From Thermoleophilia bacterium (GTDB lineage Bacteria; Actinomycetota; Thermoleophilia; Miltoncostaeales; Miltoncostaeaceae): a DNA stretch of 64,000 nucleotides. Position 1 is the first letter of the stretch. The number at the start of each line of letters is the position of its first letter. The notes beneath the pieces were generated by a model, which was not told the DNA's origin, did not search any database, and saw nothing but the letters and a program-made list of their open reading frames with translations. Positions 33,136 through 40,832 of the stretch are shown here, piece after piece. The stretch covers positions 1 to 64,000 of the forward strand of contig JADGPG010000060.1 in NCBI GenBank assembly GCA_017882545.1, in the 5' to 3' direction. Position numbers and translations under genes: made by a program.

Positions 33136-33971
33136 GCACAAACGGCAGCAGCTACCTCGCCCACTGGGGGCTCGCCGAGCCGCCGTTCCTCATCGAGCCG
33201 GATCCGCGTTTCGCCTATGAGCGGGCCGACCACCGGGAAGCGCTCGCGCGCATGCTCTTCGGCCTCACGCAACTTGGCGGGATCGTGTTGATCACCGGCG
33301 AGATCGGCTGCGGCAAGACGATGCTTGCTGAGACCCTGCGCGGGATGTTGTCGGGGGGCGGGTACCAGGTGGTCTCGGTGCCAAACCCGCCGCGGACCAG
33401 CGCAGCATTGCTCGGCGCGATCCTGGATGCATCTGGCGGGCCGAGCGCCGGCGGGTCTGCGGCCCGGCTGGCCGGCCTCGTCCGCGAGCAGCTGCAGCAG
33501 GCGGCCGACCGCGGCCAACGGGTCGTCCTCGCCGTCGACGAGGCCCAGCGCCTTGATGCCCGCGCGCTCGACGAACTGCGGATGCTGACCAATCCCGGGT
33601 CGGGTGGGTCGGCTCCGGCCGTGTTGCTCGGGCAACCCGAGCTCAGCACCAAAATCGGCCGCTATCCCCAGGTCGCCCAGCGGGTCGTCGTGCGGTATCA
33701 CCTGCAGCCGATGCGCGCCGACGAGATCGAGGGCTACATCGGCCATCGCACGCGCGTGGCCGGGTCGCCGCGGCGCCTGTTCACCCGCCGGGCCGCGGCC
33801 GCCGTCCACGAGGAAACCGGGGGTACGCCGCGCCTGGTCAACCTCATCTGCGCCAACGCGCTGTTCGTCGGAGCCGCCCGAAGTGAAGACGAAATCGGCG
33901 CGGACACGATCCGGGACCTTGCCGAAGACCGGCGCCGGTCCGAACATCTCGCCGACCAGGGAGCACCATGA
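33132..33971 (+). CDS. ExeA/GspA-like AAA+ ATPase
   Basis: 279 residues. It opens with the ExeA hallmark YLAHWGLAEPPFLIEPDPRFAY, then ITGEIGCGKTMLAETL (Walker A), VVLAVDEAQRLD (Walker B), a sensor region LLGQPELSTKI, and the lid GGTPRLVNLICANAL. Relatives drive GspB/ExeB assembly, MSHA biogenesis or transposon target selection. None of those partners is present here, and no peptidoglycan-binding domain is fused. The ATG overlaps the ppx stop by 4 bases and its stop overlaps the next gene by 4, so it belongs to the polyphosphate-type operon. Its job there is unknown. Confidence 0.83.
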   Translation: MSTNGSSYLAHWGLAEPPFLIEPDPRFAYERADHREALARMLFGLTQLGGIVLITGEIGCGKTMLAETLRGMLSGGGYQVVSVPNPPRTSAALLGAILDASGGPSAGGSAARLAGLVREQLQQAADRGQRVVLAVDEAQRLDARALDELRMLTNPGSGGSAPAVLLGQPELSTKIGRYPQVAQRVVVRYHLQPMRADEIEGYIGHRTRVAGSPRRLFTRRAAAAVHEETGGTPRLVNLICANALFVGAARSEDEIGADTIRDLAEDRRRSEHLADQGAP

Positions 33972-34297
33972 GCGAGGTCAGCTACCAGACGTTCCTGTCG
34001 GACATCGGGCGGCTCGGCAGCGAGCGCTTCGTGCCGGTCGATCCCAGCGAACTCGATTCGCGCCGCAAGGATGCGGACCGGAAGCTCACGATCCGAGTCT
34101 CCAAGCAGCAGGCGAAGTGGCTCGACCACATCGAAGCGATCACGGGCAAGGGCATCGACGAGGATGCCGTCATCCGCGTGCTGATTGACCTCGGGCGCCA
34201 ACTGGAGGTGGACTGGGCCATGACCGCCGGCGCGCCCGCACTCCGGGCTGCGGTCGCCGACGCTGTGCGAGTGCGCAGGACCAGCTCCCGCGCCTGA
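33968..34297 (+). CDS. Ribbon-helix-helix-like small protein
   Basis: 109 residues. The central part (about 38-78, RKLTIRVSKQQAKWLDHIEA then a glycine turn and DEDAVIRVLIDLGRQL) reads as a beta strand followed by two helices, the pattern of CopG/Arc-type DNA-binding proteins. The N-terminus (SYQTFLSDIGRLG) is conserved-looking but unrecognised. ATG overlaps the ATPase stop by 4 bases. It could be an autoregulator of the operon or an adaptor of the ATPase. The fold call is from pattern only. Confidence 0.55.
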   Translation: MSEVSYQTFLSDIGRLGSERFVPVDPSELDSRRKDADRKLTIRVSKQQAKWLDHIEAITGKGIDEDAVIRVLIDLGRQLEVDWAMTAGAPALRAAVADAVRVRRTSSRA

Positions 34298-34815
34298 TGG
34301 CACGTGCGTGGGACGTCAACGGGCTCGCCCCCAACGCCGGCTTCCGTGACGCTGCCGGGCGCATCGTGCTGACCCGCTGGCGCGAGATGCTCAGCTACCG
34401 GGACGGGACACTGGTCGGCGACGACATCGAGGAACTGCACGCCATGCGGGTCTCGTCGCGACGCCTGCGCGCCGCCATGGACGCGTTCGCCGACGTCTTC
34501 CCCGCCGCCTCGTTCCGGCGATATCTGCGAGAGGTCAAGCGAATCACCGACACGCTCGGCGATGCCCGGGACCTCGATGTGGCGATCGAACATCTGACGA
34601 TCCTGCTGCCGGAGGTCGACGGCGTCGACCGCCCGGGCATCGAGGGGCTCATCGACCGGTACGAACAGCAGCGCCGGGCCGAGGACGCGCGGATCCGCGC
34701 CCTCGTCGATCGGCTTGAACAGGAGCGCTTTGCCGATCGGTTCGAGGCCTGGGTCCACAAGCACACCGGCATCGACGTCGCAACGCTCGCTCCGGCACCC
34801 CCGGCCGGCGCCTGA
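34297..34815 (+). CDS. CHAD domain protein, N-terminal half (split CHAD)
   Basis: 172 residues, all helical. It has the first CHAD signature ELHAMRVSSRRLRAAMDAF (about 46-64) with the conserved histidine and basic residues that bind polyphosphate, and the second helix pair KRITDTLGDARDLDVAI. A full CHAD domain holds two such four-helix halves; this gene supplies only the first. TGATG overlap with the preceding gene, and its own stop overlaps the start of the second half in the same way. Confidence 0.82.
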   Translation: MARAWDVNGLAPNAGFRDAAGRIVLTRWREMLSYRDGTLVGDDIEELHAMRVSSRRLRAAMDAFADVFPAASFRRYLREVKRITDTLGDARDLDVAIEHLTILLPEVDGVDRPGIEGLIDRYEQQRRAEDARIRALVDRLEQERFADRFEAWVHKHTGIDVATLAPAPPAGA

Positions 34816-35399
34816 TGGCCAAGCCCCGCCCGGTCGGCGGCATCGACCCGACGCGTCGCGTCCGTCCGAACGCGCGGAAGATTCTTGCGATGCGGATTGA
34901 TGAGATCTACCAATACGACGGGCTGGTCGGCGACCCGGCAAACGTCACCGAACTGCACGACATGCGTATCGCCTTCAAGCGCCTCCGGTATCTGATCGAG
35001 ATCTTCGGCGATGCCTTCGAGGCAGACCTCGTCCCGTACTTGGACCAGGTCAAGGCGATGCAGGACCTGCTCGGCGACATCCACGACTGCGACGTCCAGG
35101 TCCCCATGCTCGGGGAGCACCTGGCGTGGCTCGAACGCCAGGAGACCGAAAGCGTTGAGCGGATGCTCACCAGCCCGCGCCGGGCCCGGACACCGGACGA
35201 TCCGGAAATCGCCCTCGCCCGCTTCAAGAGCCGGCTCGACACGGCCCGGCGCGCCGATGAGCGGCCCGGCATCCATACCCTCATGGCGATGCGCCGGGCC
35301 CAGCGGATCGCCCTCTACAACCAGTTCACCCACGAGTGGCGGCGGCTCAAGCATGCGCGATTCCGTCAGCGGCTCGAGCATGCGCTCGGCCTCGGATAG
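34815..35399 (+). CDS. CHAD domain protein, C-terminal half (split CHAD)
   Basis: 194 residues. It has the second CHAD signature ELHDMRIAFKRLRYLIEIF (about 46-64), which in single-chain CHAD proteins is the C-terminal repeat (typical K-R-L-R-Y), then VKAMQDLLGDIHDCDV. An N-terminal lead (PRPVGGIDPTRRVRPNARKIL) resembles the linker usually found inside the domain. ATG overlaps the first-half stop by one base in a different frame. Both halves look intact, so a heterodimeric CHAD is more likely than decay. Binding of polyphosphate is family knowledge. Confidence 0.82.
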   Translation: MAKPRPVGGIDPTRRVRPNARKILAMRIDEIYQYDGLVGDPANVTELHDMRIAFKRLRYLIEIFGDAFEADLVPYLDQVKAMQDLLGDIHDCDVQVPMLGEHLAWLERQETESVERMLTSPRRARTPDDPEIALARFKSRLDTARRADERPGIHTLMAMRRAQRIALYNQFTHEWRRLKHARFRQRLEHALGLG

Positions 35400-35408
35400 G
35401 CGGGGTCG

Positions 35409-36083
35409 GTGAGCCCAGCGTCTCAACGGCTGGCGGTCGTCGGCGACATCCACGCGCGCCGTGACGCCCTCGCGGCGGTCATCGACGCGATCCGGGACGC
35501 CGGCATCGCGCGCGGGGTGTGTACCGGCGACGTCGTGATGCGCGGACCGGACCCCGCCGCATGTATCGCGGCGCTCCGCGAGCTCGATTGGCCGGTCGTG
35601 AGCGGCAACACCGACCGGAAGGTCGCTGCCGGTAGTCCGCGCCGCCCGGAGCACGCGGCCTCGTCCCGGGTCGGGTCTCGCTCCTGGACCTACCGCGAGC
35701 TCGGGCGGGCGGACCGGAAGTGGCTTGAGGCGCTCCCGGACGCGGTCCGCCTCGACCTCGGCGGGGCCAGGATCGTCGTCACCCACGGGGATGCCGACTC
35801 GGTCAGCATCCCCGTCAACGCCGCGACCTCCGATCGGGACATCGAGCGCCTGCTGCGGAAGCTCGACGCCGATGTGCTGGTCGTGGGTCACACCCACGAG
35901 GCGATGATTCGCACCGTTCGTACCGGGATCGTCGTCAATCCCGGCGCCGTCGGCGAGAGCCGGAATCCCGATCAGCAGCCGCACTGGGCGTGGCTGGAGG
36001 CGACCGCGGACGGAGTGACGGCCCACCTGGAGGTCGTCGAAACCCCACTCGCGCCTCAGCGCGACGACACCCCGGACGATTGA
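35409..36083 (+). CDS. Metallophosphoesterase (YfcE/MJ0936-like)
   Basis: 224 residues of the calcineurin-like fold: VVGDIHARRDAL (D-x-H), TGDVVMRGP (GD), VSGNTDRKV (GN-T-D), VVTHGDADS (GD) and VVGHTHEAM (GH-x-H), then NPGAVGESRN. A two-metal phosphatase, probably acting on small phosphodiesters or phosphomonoesters. GTG start 10 bases after the split-CHAD genes, closing the operon; a phosphatase role on polyphosphate products is inference. Its 3' end overlaps the DUF192 gene by 28 bases, tail to tail. Confidence 0.85.
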   Translation: MSPASQRLAVVGDIHARRDALAAVIDAIRDAGIARGVCTGDVVMRGPDPAACIAALRELDWPVVSGNTDRKVAAGSPRRPEHAASSRVGSRSWTYRELGRADRKWLEALPDAVRLDLGGARIVVTHGDADSVSIPVNAATSDRDIERLLRKLDADVLVVGHTHEAMIRTVRTGIVVNPGAVGESRNPDQQPHWAWLEATADGVTAHLEVVETPLAPQRDDTPDD

Positions 36084-36472
36084 TCCGGCCCGCGCAGCCG
36101 GTCGCCGATCCGCAGCCGTGCACCGAAGCCCGACGGCCCCTCGATCACCGTCCGCGCGCGCCGCGTCCCGACGATTCGCCACGCTGGCACCGGGTCGGAG
36201 ATGCGAATGACCACCCCGTCACCGTCGAGCAGGACGCACGCGATCGACATGCCCATCGCCCACGTGTGGACGTAGCGGCAGCGCGGCACCCATAGCGCCT
36301 CGTCGGGCGCGAGCGCACGCGTCCCGATCAGGCCGAGCGCCCGTGCCGGGAGCCGCTGGGCCACCCACGCGCGAGCGGCGATGACGGTGCCGTCATCGCG
36401 GATGATCGCGCCGGGCGGGTCGCACAGCCGCTGGATCGGCGGTAACGGACCGCGACCGGCGTCGTCCATCAC
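36056..36472 (-). CDS. DUF192 family protein
   Basis: 138 residues. The central pattern ALWVPRCRYVHTWAMGMSIACVLLDGDGVVI, followed by VIEGPSGFGARLRIGDRL, follows the DUF192 consensus (hydrophobic strand, MGM/WMxN region, D-x-DG-V, then the glycine-rich loop and GD). No signal peptide is seen, though many family members are exported. Function unknown. ATG overlaps the upstream hypothetical stop by 4 bases; tail overlaps the metallophosphoesterase. Confidence 0.75.
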   Translation of the reverse strand: MMDDAGRGPLPPIQRLCDPPGAIIRDDGTVIAARAWVAQRLPARALGLIGTRALAPDEALWVPRCRYVHTWAMGMSIACVLLDGDGVVIRISDPVPAWRIVGTRRARTVIEGPSGFGARLRIGDRLRGPDQSSGVSSR

Positions 36473-36780
36473 GGGCTCGGGGTGATCGCTCCCTGCAGCG
36501 CCGCCAGGGCGCGGGCAAATAGCAGGCCCATCGCATCGGCCGCGTCGTCGGGGGTCGCGCGGGGCTCCAACGTGCGCATGCCGGCCGCCGCGAGGTCCAC
36601 GGCACGGCTGACGATCTGCCAGCGATCGACGGGGGCGACCTGGCCACCGCCCTCGGCCTGCAGTTCGTCGAACGCCTCCTTCTGGGCCCGCATGAGCTCC
36701 TTCAGGCGTTCCTTGAATTCCTCGGCCGCGCCCTCGCCGAACGCGAAGTTGAAGGGGCCGAATTCGTCGTCGTCGTTCAT
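36469..36780 (-). CDS. Small acidic hypothetical protein
   Basis: 103 residues starting MNDDDEFGPFNFAFGEG. An amphipathic, charged helix (EEFKERLKELMRAQKEAFDELQ) may form a coiled coil; the rest is alanine-rich helix. The track's 206-residue ORF starts inside glpX, and I use the ATG at 36780. No domain recognised. It sits between glpX (8 bases upstream) and DUF192 (4-base overlap), so it is part of a glpX transcript. Confidence 0.6.
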   Translation of the reverse strand: MNDDDEFGPFNFAFGEGAAEEFKERLKELMRAQKEAFDELQAEGGGQVAPVDRWQIVSRAVDLAAAGMRTLEPRATPDDAADAMGLLFARALAALQGAITPSP

Positions 36781-36788
36781 TGCGCCCC

Positions 36789-37772
36789 CTAGAGGCGGAT
36801 CTCCCGGATGATGGTCCGGCTGAACAGATGGACGGTGTCGATGAACTGCACCGTGTTGCTCATGAGATCCATGACGATCGAGTGGGTCCGTGCACCGTCC
36901 GCGAAGTAGCGTACGCCCTGCAGCAGGTTGCCATCGGTAACGCCGGTTGCGATGACGTAGTACGGCTTCGGCGCGAGCTCCGCGTGACCGAAGTTCGTGT
37001 CGAGGTCGGTGATCCCGAAGTCCGCAAGCTTCGAGGTCTCTTCGTCGGTGCGTGGCCACATCTTGGCCTGGATCTCGCCCCCGAGGCACTCGAGCGCAGC
37101 TGCCGTGATCACTCCCTCGGTAGACCCTCCGATGCCGACGTACAGGTGGTCGCCGGTGCCGCGCACGCCGACCGACATCGATGCGGTGATGTCGCCGTCG
37201 GGGATCAGCCGGATCCGCGCGCCGGCCGCGCGGATCTCCTCGATCAGCTTCCCGTGACGCGGGCGGTCGAGCACGACCACGGTCAGGTCGCGGATGCGCC
37301 TGTCGTAGCAGCGCGCCAGCACGTCGAGGGTCGCTTCCATCGGGTCGTCGATGTTGATTCGGCCCTTGGCGCTGGCGCCGACGCAGATCTTGCGCATGTA
37401 CATGTCCGGGGCCGACATGATGCCGCCCGGTGCCCCGACCACGCAGATCGAGATAGCGCCCGCGTCGCCGCGCGCCACCAGGTCGGTGCCCTCGAGCGGG
37501 TCGACCGCGATCTCACACGGCATTCCACCGGTGCCGAGCGACTCGCCGACGTACAGCTCCGGCGCCTCATCCTTCTCGCCCTCCCCGATCACCACCGTGC
37601 CGCTGATCGGCAGCTTGCCGAACTCCTCCCGCATGGCGTCCACGGCCGCGCCGTCGGCCGCATTGTTGTCGCCGCGACCCAGCCAGCGCGCGGAGGCGAT
37701 CGCCGCCTGCTCCGTGACCTTAAGAAAATCGACGGCAGGGACGATCGGTGTGTCGGCGGGTGTCGTGGTCAT
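36789..37772 (-). CDS. glpX: Class II fructose-1,6-bisphosphatase GlpX
   Basis: 327 residues. GEGEKDEAPELYVGE, DPLEGTDLVARGDAGAIS (metal-binding DPLEGT), DRPRHGKLIEEIRAAGARI, GIGGSTEGVITAAAL and DLDTNFGHAELAPK define the GlpX type. It hydrolyses fructose-1,6-bisphosphate (perhaps also sedoheptulose-1,7-bisphosphate) in gluconeogenesis. ATG start; a candidate 30-residue ORF overlaps it upstream. The class II enzyme is the usual FBPase of actinobacteria. Confidence 0.95.
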   Translation of the reverse strand: MTTTPADTPIVPAVDFLKVTEQAAIASARWLGRGDNNAADGAAVDAMREEFGKLPISGTVVIGEGEKDEAPELYVGESLGTGGMPCEIAVDPLEGTDLVARGDAGAISICVVGAPGGIMSAPDMYMRKICVGASAKGRINIDDPMEATLDVLARCYDRRIRDLTVVVLDRPRHGKLIEEIRAAGARIRLIPDGDITASMSVGVRGTGDHLYVGIGGSTEGVITAAALECLGGEIQAKMWPRTDEETSKLADFGITDLDTNFGHAELAPKPYYVIATGVTDGNLLQGVRYFADGARTHSIVMDLMSNTVQFIDTVHLFSRTIIREIRL

Positions 37773-37861
37773 GATGCGGAACCTCCCAGCCGGGCACGGC
37801 GGGCCGCGGCGTCCACGTTGAGTTTGTCCAGGGCGCTGCTGTTCAGTGGGTCCTCCAGCAC
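37769..37861 (-). CDS. Candidate 30-residue ORF translationally coupled to glpX
   Basis: Not in the ORF track. A GTG-started frame reads MLEDPLNSSALDKLNVDAAA followed by a short basic tail, and its TGA overlaps the glpX ATG (ATGA), the usual junction style in this genome. Residue mix is protein-like, but there is no clear ribosome-binding site and the frame stays open further upstream without a standard start. It may be a real leader peptide or chance. Confidence 0.3.
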   Translation of the reverse strand: MLEDPLNSSALDKLNVDAAARRARLGGSAS

Positions 37862-37952
37862 GCGGTATCGCGTCGTCGCTGGCGGTGTCGGGAGCCCGCC
37901 GAACGTCCCACGCTGACGGGGGGCGCCGGGTCCCGGCGATCGCGTCCAGATG

Positions 37953-38858
37953 CTACTTGATCACCTCATGCCAAATCGCGGGCGCGCCGGCCAGGAGCGC
38001 CTCGGTCATGGTCAAGACGTCGCGCAGGAATGCGACATCGTGGACACGGAAGATGCTCGCGCCCCGGAGACGGCACCAGGTGACAGCGGCAGCGTTCGGC
38101 GCCAGACGATCGGCGACGGCCCGTCCGGTCACCGCGCCCAGCACCTTCTTGTTCGAGATCGGCACGAAGATCGGTCGCCCCAGCACCGTGAACTCGTCGA
38201 GGCGGTGGAGCAGGTCGAGGTCCTGCGGCGGCGACTTGCCGAGCCCGACCCCGGGGTCGATGACGATGCGCTCAGGATCGATGCCGGCCGCGGCCGCGGT
38301 GGCGAGGGCATCCGTCGCCCAGTCGATCACGGCAGTCGGCACGTCGACGTCGGGGAAACTGCGCGGGCGAACCTTGGGCTCCCCGACGAAGTGGGTCATG
38401 ACGATGCCGACCGGGCTCCCGGCGGCCACCGCAAGCATCGCCGGGTCGCGCAGCCCAGTCGGGTCGTTGAGGATCGATGCGCCCGCCGCGATCGCCGCGG
38501 CGGCGACCTCGGGCTTGAAGGTGTCGATTGCCACGGGGCAGTCCAGTTCCCGCACCAGCGCCGTGATCACCGGCACCACGCGTCGGATCTCCTCGGCAAC
38601 GTCCGTGTGATCGGAGAAGCGCAGCGACTCGCCACCGACCTCGACGACGCTCGCCCCGTGGCCGGCCAGCGCGACTCCCTGGGCCACCGATGCCTCGGTT
38701 CCGAAGTGCCGCCCCTCGTCGCTGAACGAGTCCGGGGTCGCGTTGACGATCCCGATCAGATGCCCGCGGGAGCAGTCAAGGCCGCCGGCCGCGTGGCGCC
38801 ACATGCGCGCGGCGGACGCGAGCTCCGCCAGGGGATCCCGCAGCCCGGCGCCGCTCAA
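37953..38858 (-). CDS. folP: Dihydropteroate synthase-like pterin-binding enzyme (divergent FolP)
   Basis: About 301 residues, TIM-barrel. DHPS landmarks: GIVNATPDSFSDEG, VEVGGES, AIDTFKPEVAAAAIAAGA, ILNDPTGL, IDPGVGLGKSP and FRVHDV. Two loops that contact phosphate/p-aminobenzoate are unusual: GGESTRP reads GGESLRF, and the SRK motif reads PISNKK. It may be a working folate enzyme of this lineage or a pterin-binding relative. I use TTG 38858, which overlaps the thrB stop as TTGA; ATG 38804 is an alternative. Last gene of lysA-hom-thrC-thrB-folP. Confidence 0.78.
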   Translation of the reverse strand: MSGAGLRDPLAELASAARMWRHAAGGLDCSRGHLIGIVNATPDSFSDEGRHFGTEASVAQGVALAGHGASVVEVGGESLRFSDHTDVAEEIRRVVPVITALVRELDCPVAIDTFKPEVAAAAIAAGASILNDPTGLRDPAMLAVAAGSPVGIVMTHFVGEPKVRPRSFPDVDVPTAVIDWATDALATAAAAGIDPERIVIDPGVGLGKSPPQDLDLLHRLDEFTVLGRPIFVPISNKKVLGAVTGRAVADRLAPNAAAVTWCRLRGASIFRVHDVAFLRDVLTMTEALLAGAPAIWHEVIK

Positions 38859-39784
38859 CCGATCGAACGCTCCAGTCGCGGCGCATCGCCGAGCGCCGTC
38901 CACCGCGCGCGGACACCGGTCTGGGCGATCCGCATCGGTACCAGGTGTGTTGCGGCGTTCGCCCGCACCAGGACCTCGGTCGCCGCGACCTCGAGCGCCG
39001 CAAGATCGCTGTCGCGGCACCACAGCAGCGTGGTCGGACCCGACCCCGAGATCGTGACCCCGAGACACCCGTGCGTCCCGACCAGGCCGCGAATCGCGTC
39101 GAGCGCCGGAACGGCCGCCCCGCGGTACGGCTCATGCAGCCAATCCTCCAGTACGGCAGGCAGGTCGTCGAGATTCCCCTGGGTGAGGGCGAGAACCAGG
39201 CAAATGCCATTGGCGAGGGTCAGCGCCGCGTCCCTGATCGGGATTCCGCCTGGCAGCGCCGCACGGGCATGGGAGGTCGAGACCTTCTCGAGGGGGATCG
39301 CCGCGAGGAACGCGAGCGACCGCGGCACCTCCAGGCGGATGGTCTGGTGCCCCGCTCCCACTGCGACGATACCCCCGTTCAGGCATGCGGCGGAGTTGTC
39401 GGCATGCCCCTCCAGGCGGATCGCGCGAGCGAGGATGTCGGCCGGGGTCCAGCGCAGGCTCCCGAGCGCGTTGGCGGCGATCAGGCCCGCACAGACGGCG
39501 GCGGCCGACGACCCGAGACCGCGTCCGAGCGGAATCCGGTTGCGGCACTCGATCTCGAGCCCGTCGAGAGAGTCGAGCCCCTCGGCGAGCGCCCTGCAGA
39601 TCAGGTTCGTCTCGTCCTCGGGGACTTCACCGGCGCCTTCACCGGTCACCCGGATGTCCAGCGGTCCGGGGCGCCGGGTGATGATCACCGCATTGGTGAA
39701 GTCCAGTGCAGCGGCGAGCACGTCGAAGCCTGGGCCCAGATTGGCCGACGTGGCCGGAGCGGTGACGACCAGCGACTCAGCCAT
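38855..39784 (-). CDS. thrB: Homoserine kinase ThrB (GHMP kinase)
   Basis: 309 residues. [19 protein letters not shown] at the N-terminus, the ATP loop [30 protein letters not shown], and the C-terminal [11 protein letters not shown] are the GHMP motifs. It phosphorylates homoserine for threonine synthase next door. I start at MAESLVV; the track adds 20 residues from the thrC tail. Starts inside the last 8 bases of thrC, so expression is coupled. Confidence 0.94.
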   Translation of the reverse strand: MAESLVVTAPATSANLGPGFDVLAAALDFTNAVIITRRPGPLDIRVTGEGAGEVPEDETNLICRALAEGLDSLDGLEIECRNRIPLGRGLGSSAAAVCAGLIAANALGSLRWTPADILARAIRLEGHADNSAACLNGGIVAVGAGHQTIRLEVPRSLAFLAAIPLEKVSTSHARAALPGGIPIRDAALTLANGICLVLALTQGNLDDLPAVLEDWLHEPYRGAAVPALDAIRGLVGTHGCLGVTISGSGPTTLLWCRDSDLAALEVAATEVLVRANAATHLVPMRIAQTGVRARWTALGDAPRLERSIG

Positions 39785-40832
39785 CGAACACCGCCCGTTC
39801 GATCGCCGACGTCGTTGCCGGGATCCGCACGATCGCCGGCACATCGGCGACCGCGGTATCCGGGTCCTTGAGCCCGTGCCCGGTCAGGACGCACACGACC
39901 GTCTGGCCCGGAGTGAACTCCCCCGCCTCGGCGCGCATGACAAACCCGGCCAGCGACGCGGCACTCGCCGGTTCGCAGAACACGCCCTCGGTCCGGGAGA
40001 CGAGGTGATACGCATCGAGGATCTGCGCGTCGGTAACCGCTGCGATCGATCCGTCCGACTCGGCGATCGCCGCCAACGCCTGCGGGCCGCTGGCCGGGTT
40101 TCCGATCCGAATCGCGGTCGCGACAGTCTCGGGGTGGGCAACCGGATGCCCGAGCACGAGCGGCGCGGCACCGGCGGCCTGGAACCCCATCATCCGCGGC
40201 ACACCGGCCACGGTGCCGGCAGCCTTGTAAGCACGGAATCCGGCCCAGTACGCGGTGATGTTGCCGGCGTTGCCGACGGGAATGCACAGCGCATCCGGTG
40301 CCGCGCCGAGGGCATCGCAGACCTCGAACGCGCCGGTCATTTGCCCCGCGATCCGGAATGGGTTGACCGAGTTCACGAGCTCGATGTCCGAGCTCTCGGC
40401 CAGCTCGCGGACAACCGTCAAGGCCTGGTCGAAGTTCCCGTCGATCGCAATGACGCGGGCGCCGTGCGCGAGTGCCTGGGCGAGCTTTCCGGACGCGATC
40501 TTGCCGTCCGGGATGACGACCGCGGCGCGCATGCCGGCGCGGGCCGCGTAGGCGGCCGCAGAGGCGGACGTATTCCCGGTGCTCGCACAGATGACGGCCT
40601 GCGCGCCACGTTCGACGGCCTTCGAGACCGCCAGCGTCATCCCGCGATCCTTGAAGCTGCCGGTCGGATTCATCCCTTCGAATTTCGCAAACAGCCGTAC
40701 CCCGTAGCGCTCGCCCAGCCGTCCGAGGGAGATCAGCGGCGTCCCGCCCTCACCCAGACTGATGACCGGCGTCGCGTCGGTGACTGGCAGCAGGTGCCGG
40801 TACCGCGTGATCAGGGCGGGCGGGCGGTTCAT
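39777..40832 (-). CDS. thrC: Threonine synthase ThrC
   Basis: 351 residues, PLP fold-type II, short actinobacterial form. [11 protein letters not shown], the PLP lysine in [40 protein letters not shown] and [12 protein letters not shown] are typical. Converts O-phosphohomoserine to threonine. ATG start overlaps the hom stop (ATGA). Confidence 0.95.
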   Translation of the reverse strand: MNRPPALITRYRHLLPVTDATPVISLGEGGTPLISLGRLGERYGVRLFAKFEGMNPTGSFKDRGMTLAVSKAVERGAQAVICASTGNTSASAAAYAARAGMRAAVVIPDGKIASGKLAQALAHGARVIAIDGNFDQALTVVRELAESSDIELVNSVNPFRIAGQMTGAFEVCDALGAAPDALCIPVGNAGNITAYWAGFRAYKAAGTVAGVPRMMGFQAAGAAPLVLGHPVAHPETVATAIRIGNPASGPQALAAIAESDGSIAAVTDAQILDAYHLVSRTEGVFCEPASAASLAGFVMRAEAGEFTPGQTVVCVLTGHGLKDPDTAVADVPAIVRIPATTSAIERAVFDG

